Shown here: in pieces, positions 58,000 through 64,000 of the stretch
Layout: the number at the start of each line of letters is the position of its first letter
Numbering within the stretch: the first letter of the stretch is position 1
NCBI GenBank assembly: GCA_037576215.1
Contig: JBANDB010000003.1
Coordinates: 7,874,001 to 7,938,000 of the forward strand
DNA length: 64,000 nucleotides
Origin: Armillaria gallica
Lineage: Eukaryota > Basidiomycota > Agaricomycetes > Agaricales > Physalacriaceae
Reading direction: 5' to 3'
Translations under genes and position numbers: made by a program
The notes under the pieces: generated by a model
Database searches by the model: none
What the model saw: only the letters and a program-made list of their open reading frames with translations
Told to the model about the DNA's origin: nothing

Positions 58000-60900
58000 C
58001 ATTTTGACGCAAGGCGTGCACCTAGAACTCAAGACCGTTGACCGGAGTATACTGAATCTCTCTGCGTATGTTGATCGCAGTTGGCGGATGATACGATCAA
58101 GTTTCAATATGCCTACTCGCATGTAGCCCAAGGACCTCGTCGAGACAGGCAAGCTCTGTTTCAGTGTACCGAAAGTTGCATTTCGGGCGATGATACGTAC
58201 GTGTGCACCCTGAGTCCGTCGTGGCTTCGGAGTAATGACAAATCTACCGCATCAATTGTTGGCTGCTTCACTTAGGCTCTTTCTCACTTCATGTGCTAGC
58301 GTTGCCTCTCAGCCTCTGCTAACCGGTGTTATAGGTGAAGAATTGTATGAATGCTGAAGATTAGTCAATCAGTGTCTCTTGCCACCGCCATTATAGTTTA
58401 TTGATGATCGCGGGTACCTTGATATTTCGTTCGCGAGACCAGGCAGGCTTCTGATTAATCGAATGCAGCAACTGTTTCAAGAGGAGCTACGACGTCTTAG
58501 CCGCGAAGTACTAAAGGCCTTTGTCTCGCGCCTATCAATCCTCCCATACTAGTAGACAAGTCACAATTTCCAACTTGTGTTGTCTGCGACTTCTTTACTT
58601 TCATCTCTGCCGCCAGTCACCTTGCCGCATCAGTTCGATGGATGCTTGGAGTAGGCTCCATAGCCCCCCTCGGAGGGTATGCTTCGCCTCTGTGGCGTGT
58701 GAAATCATCCTCCCTGTCATTATGGCGTGGAGGACTGTATTTCCTTTGTGATCTCTTCGTTCGTCGTGTCTTAACCTTCTCGCCACTTGTGTGGCTGTCT
58801 GCGGTACCAGAACGCTTCCGCCGTTAGCAGGAGTTGGGTTACTTGTTGGAGATTCGAATGCTCCTCCTAGTTTAAGACACATAAGCCTCAAAAATGACAT
58901 TCAACAAGTGTTCCTGGTAAGGTTACCCATCCGCAGACGTTGTCGACTGTCGAGAAGAGGACACAGATGAATACGTTGCCATCCCGTACTATACTTAAAA
59001 TGGGGGTGCAAAGTTGACAGAATACAACTGAAAGCAGAATTATTCAGGTCGCCTCGGGTCATGAGCTATAAGAAGTCTAATAATACCCATGTTATAAAGG
59101 GAGAAACACTGCGGCACAGGTTTACGCCCCAGCAGGAGGACATCAACCCAGATAACACAGATGCAGACCTATTAAAAACCAAGGTGACACTCTAGCCTCT
59201 GTAGTTCGGTGGTTCGGCCGGCTCTGCGTATCGGAGTCTTGAGAGGTCGATGGATTTGGGAACTCCAGTACAGAGTAACAGGTAAAAGAACCATTTTTGG
59301 ATTAGTAATTATCAACCAGAAACCTCACAGTTGACTGGGGAAGTTGAGAATGAATTTATCTGTTCGTCTCATGCCATATCCGGATGGCTTACATTGAAGA
59401 AGCACTTCCCCAATGATTTGGTGGTGACATCTGTTGAAGAAGGTGCAAAGAATCGCTACATTCACAAATCGCAGGCTGAAACAGTGCGGAAGGGTATTCA
59501 CGTATAGGTAGGCGTGGATGTGAAAACTCCACGGCTATACGCTTATGGAATTTGCAGGAACGTCGGAGCCCATTCATGGATTAGCCAGAATTCTTTCGGC
59601 ACTCCATAATCACCGGGTCCTCGTCTGTGTCCAATATCAAACTCGCTACTTGGAGTATACAGTTATTTATCAACCTTCAAGTTGCGCCGATGGACGTTTG
59701 CCTCTAGCGTGACTGGAAACGGTATAGGGGAGCTCTCGGCATGGTCAAAAAGAGATAGATCCCGGATACTATCATCTTTCTTTCAGCGAAAGAGCTCCGG
59801 CGAGTCGCGAGTGGCAGGGCGGGTCGGGGTTAGTTTCATTTCATAAGAACATCGACCCGGATGTTCATAAACCAACGAGTTGATACATAACTTTGTTTCA
59901 TTTACCAACAGTAACTCTCATTTCAGCGTGAAGGATAACGGTTGCAGACAATGAAGGTTTGGCAGCAGGTGTAAAGTAGGTGCGTTGTCCGCATGTATAT
60001 CCCAAAATAGCATCCTCTGTCCAGATCTACGACTTGATTTAGCACCAACGAAGATGCACCACGACACGATAAGTATTTACCTTCAGGCGTCAATCGTCTA
60101 CTGCAGAATTTTTGGTCTTCGTCGCTAGCAATCTCAAAGTAAGTAATCTAATTATACTTAAAAATCTTCTCACGCGACAACCACTAATTGTATTTTGGAG
60201 CTACACAGCTGGATGTCTCTCTTCTCGTTATGTATGTCCGCCGGAGGTATTAAATGAAGATGTATCACCGCATGCAACAAATTTCGGCAAGGGCCAAGGC
60301 TTACGATTGTTTGTATGGGAATCACCTCCATGCGCACGCCAAATCGTGCATCGGAAGATGCCGTTGGGGCTGCTTGGGCGGCGTTCTAGTTGATCCAAGA
60401 TTTGGGGCACGGATTTGTGGCTCCATTTGAGGAACGACTCTTTTTCTGCTCTCTAGATGGGCTCTATACAGAGGCCATTCTTGTTTCCAATGAGCATGCC
60501 TAGATATTGGCCCTGCATTCATCAAGGCATCATTCCACCGGTTCATTGATCCGTTTCATCTTTCACACGCAAAATAACAAAACCAATGAGGATGTCCGAA
60601 TAGCTCTCTATCAATTTGAAATCCATGCATACCAATATAGCCATTTTGGTTCTCAAGTTTTGATGCCACAAGATGTCGATATCTACGTCGCTACGACAAA
60701 GGGTAACTTGATGACAACTTAACCAAGTCTTAACTTTGTCGGTGCATTGGAGTATCAGACAGAGGAGCCTGAGAAAGTCTCGAGGTAAAATATGAACTTC
60801 TTATAATCCACTGACACTGCATAAACGCGAACCCGCTGACGTCAGTGACGTATGATCCTGACACCCGTTCGATTGAACACAAGAAATTTCATTATACTCG

Positions 60901-61300
60901 GCAGGCGCTCGTCAGTTGATGTGATCATGCAAAATCAACCTGCGCCACTGAGGTCACTGGACCACCTCCTCATTTCTTATCGCAATCGTAGACGAACAGC
61001 GTTACTTTCTCCTCCGCTATCACAAACAGGCAGTGGGCTCTGATATGTTCAACCGAAGGGAATTGGTCACCTAACTAAGAAAGGTGGTCCTTCTCTGAGG
61101 CTCGCACGTTAAAACGACCAGAGCGGCTGAAATCCGATGAGTGTGTTATATTACATTGAAAAATGTTAGCATCTTATTCTTTCGCAATGTCCCACGATGT
61201 TCTAGCGTACCCAGGGGTATAGAGGACATCCCATGGCGCGATGTCCCTGACAGTCTCCGAACATCAATGAGTGTGTGGGATTTAACCTGAAATAGAGAGA
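58000..61300. other. Gene-free stretch of 3.3 kb
   Basis: I see no supported gene. Short frames on both strands lack motifs. A short match to the 57.6 kb locus occurs near 59670-59700 (CAACCTTCAAGTTGC). Confidence 0.35.
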
Positions 61301-61388
61301 AGCTCATCACGAATGATCAGTACTGGGTCGTTCGGTTCCGGGTAGGAAACATAAGAGGTGGAACAAGAACAGAAACAAGATCTCGAAA

Positions 61389-61600
61389 TTACGACTTGAT
61401 CGGTTGTTTGCGAACGAGATTGGTCGAAACTTCAATGGACATACTGGAAGGCAGAAATCCGATCCATACACTCCCAGCGCTACGAAACTTGGCAAGATGG
61501 GAATCCTTCAAGTCATAAATCTCTGTGGCTTTGGAGAGAATCGTGAGCAGGACGAAGAGAGGTCCAGCTACTATAAGTATCATCGGATCCCAAGATATTT
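61389..61600 (-). CDS. Unrecognised exon-like segment with one hydrophobic helix
   Basis: The minus-strand frame reads FEISWDPMILIVAGPLFVLL, then SKATEIYDLKDSHLAKFRSA and SVWIGFLPSS, with stop at 61389. The first 20 residues could form a membrane helix. A GTATGT donor-like site follows LPSS, so the last residues may be intronic. No adjoining exon could be joined with confidence and no family is recognised. Confidence 0.35.
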
Positions 61601-62100
61601 CGAAGGTCGCCGACAGTAATGGGCAAAAACAAAACGCTGTGCATGTGAAATTTTCGTCAGAGGATATGACTTAACGAAAGCTCAAGAGACACGTACTAAG
61701 ACGAGCGGATAGGTTTACGATTCAAGTGACAACTGGCTCTTAGTATAAAGCACCATGAAATCCATACCCATACCGTGTACCATTCCTCCTGGTGATCGAG
61801 CAGATGATGCAAGAAATTCGCGAGCTGAATAGTATCATTGCTCAGCGGATACGCATTGACGCCAGGTCCTATGCGTTGATCCTAGAGTCATGGGATAGTT
61901 CATGGGAATCCCGTTAATCGAATTGAGAAGAAACGCAGATACCTGATAATTCCGCCTTCATAAAAGACCCTTATCATGTCATGAACAGACCCAGTCACTG
62001 TCCACCGATAACCTTCTTCTAACTGAGAAGTATCTTTGACCAAACGAAATTAAACCTTGACGCCACAGTAGAGGTTGAGACAGTTTTACAGGATCCGAGG

Positions 62101-62139
62101 TAGTGATCTAGTTCACGAGATAGATCACTATCCGTGAAC
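62101..62139. other. Compact sequence with H-type pseudoknot topology
   Basis: Stem 1 is TAGTGATCTA (62101-62110) with TAGATCACTA (62121-62130), 10 perfect pairs. The loop between them starts GTTCACG (62111-62117), which is perfectly complementary to CGTGAAC (62133-62139) just past stem 1. The two stems interleave as A-B-A'-B', the arrangement of an H-type pseudoknot. No gene is supported on either side within 500 bases. Confidence 0.6.
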
Positions 62140-64000
62140 CTTCTTTCACTTTCATTGTTCTACCTACGATGCGGGTTTATCGTGCCCGAGAAACTTTGAA
62201 TTGTGAGAAAATGATCTAACCACATTTGCTGTCAGATGGTATAGAAGAGTGGGAAAGGTGCGGTCGTCCCTACTTACTGCCCCAGTCCAGGTGAAGAGTA
62301 AAAGGGTTTCGCCGGAAGCTAGGTTGTGTCCTCCCCAGAGACTATTGCGATGCTTGGTTTCCATTCAGAACATCGTCTTCGACTGTCGGTGTTCCGTGCA
62401 ACAGGGGATGTGCTTGCATGAGGGCATGAGATCTATATCTGCATTCTCTTTCGCACTCACAAAGAGTATAACAAACATACTCCAGGAAGCGACGGAGAGC
62501 GATGCGGTAGCACGTTCTGTAAGTGATATTGAGACTTATATCGCGTGGACGTAACATGCGTTGACCAACACGCACGGCGTGCATAGAGACAGGGTCTGTA
62601 ATCCAAGCGGTGTACGAGCTGTCTGAGCTATATCCTTTCGTACAAGGATTCGGTCGATATTGGCGATTGCGAACGCTTAAAAGATGAAACATCTTGGAAC
62701 GCTTGGGCACAACTTGAGTCAATACGAAGGAGTCAAATGTTATGTATGTATTGAACAAGAATACAGCTTTGATAGTTCGAACTACCTTAGATGATGAAGA
62801 TTAGTATGTTGCTCAGCACAAGGACCAGAGCGATATCTCGTACATTTTTGGCCTACAGCAGGACTGTATCTCGAATGACATCACTCCCTCACTAGGGTGA
62901 GCGTGCGCGGTAACATCGAGCCGCGCAGATACTTGTTCGTAGAAGCGCACGAGGAGGAGATATTACGGCCGGAGTTGATAGTTTCAGACACAAGCAGGAA
63001 AAAGTGACCTAAAATATACGTTAACAACTCTCCTCACGGTGGACAGAAAATCTGGCGGCTTGCCTATCAACCTTGCCTGCTAAGTCTCGCAATACTTCAG
63101 AAAGGAATAAATATGAGTTAAGCGGCCTAAGATGGAAGGGCGCAGGAATACCAAGGTAAGTTGGCGGCGAATTGACGAGAACATTTCGAGCAGATCGTGA
63201 TGTAGCAGGTTGAACCGGGCTGCGAATTGTGGCCGTCACACAGCACCGTAATTACCATGATAAGAACGACATCTTTTGAGTCCATGGTATTAAAAGTGAA
63301 AAGATGTTCTGGCGCAGCCTGGGTAAACAAATCTCATAGCGCTGCTGAAAAGATGAATTGCTAGTGATGGTCGGAGATTAACCCTTGTGCAGACCCAGGC
63401 CGACCCGGCCCGGTGCTGAGATTGATCGATCACGTGCATGTGTCCATACCGCTTTTGAATTTCGTTATCGAGACTTAACTCACTTCGGGATCGGATGACC
63501 TTCCGTTCATCGACCCCGGTGACACAAAAGTCGCCCTCCATATTGCAGGAATTTTCTGGGCTCCCTCCTGTAAGCTACAAACCGCGTTCGGTAAGCTGCA
63601 GATCTATTCATTAATCTTCTTGGATCACAGTCCACTGTTAGTGTCGGACGTTGCATTCCGCTGAACAGGATAACGATGTATTCTCGTACGTCTTGACAGA
63701 TTAATCCCCATGGTCTGTTACTGATCTCCGTCAAAGGGTTGCACCCTAGCTATACTAAGTGTGTAGCCGTGCGCTGTAACACTTTTCTTTGGACACTGAC
63801 AGGTTCTCTTCGTCTTTACGAGATCCCTTACTCTTATGCAGCCCCAAAAGATATACAATGTTTTAGATCCTGCCTACTTAATGGATGACATCGTACTATC
63901 ACTCTTGGGCAGCTCCAGTATTGTCTACTGTCGTCAGTGTGCTTCGGCCGAGCACGACACATGCCGGCGGGTCGACCGTCGGCTTAATCTCTTTCTCCCC
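62140..64000. other. Terminal stretch without a supported gene
   Basis: A minus-strand frame at 62342-62758 (138 codons) and the segment NSLWGGHNLASGETLLLFTW (about 62345-62280, before a GTAAGT donor) have some protein-like character, but I could not connect them. I see nothing else to the end of the window. Confidence 0.3.

Overview
This window is nuclear DNA of a filamentous fungus, most likely an Agaricomycete (mushroom-forming basidiomycete). The evidence is: genes cut by many 46-60 base introns with GTNNGT...YAG ends; a MADS-box gene of the MEF2/Rlm1 type with a long Gly/Ser/Pro/His-rich tail; a secreted TAP-like (peptidase S33 fold) hydrolase in 13 exons; an F-box protein relic; intron-containing tRNA-Thr genes; and large amounts of decayed repeat DNA. 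There are no bacterial operons, Shine-Dalgarno sites or CRISPR arrays.

Layout. 0-7.3 kb: sparse relics, a 1.1 kb terminal-inverted-repeat element packed with TGCGT/ACGCA motifs, and an F-box pseudogene on the minus strand. 7.9-10.2 kb: first copy of a segmental duplication ending in a decayed tRNA-Thr; the second copy lies at 38.7-42.7 kb and carries an intact tRNA-Thr(AGT), followed by a tRNA-Thr(CGT). 11-29 kb: a large array of diverged repeats. Their minus strand keeps exon/intron-like borders, and their plus strand carries an ordered series of tRNA-like modules that lack anticodon arms. An intact secreted hydrolase gene (20.7-22.9 kb) sits inside this array. 30.3-32.1 kb: a decayed short-chain dehydrogenase/reductase gene, split by a ~0.7 kb insertion that contains six consecutive stem-loops with a conserved loop and covarying stems. 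32.9-35.3 kb: small unrecognised multi-exon genes on the minus strand. 43-44.7 kb: the complete MADS-box gene with a long pyrimidine-rich upstream region. 47 kb: another tRNA-Thr on the minus strand. 49-64 kb: low gene density, with scattered exon-like minus-strand segments, some hydrophobic, that I could not assign.

The genes do not form one pathway. Two protein genes are structurally complete (the hydrolase and the MADS factor). Three or four tRNA-Thr loci are good. The rest is repeat, pseudogene or uncertain. The most unusual signals are the covarying hairpin array at 30.69-30.89 kb, the anticodon-less tRNA-like modules repeated in fixed order, and a compact element at 62.10-62.14 kb with the topology of an H-type pseudoknot. 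All splice borders and repeat limits were read by eye; no alignment or folding program was run.
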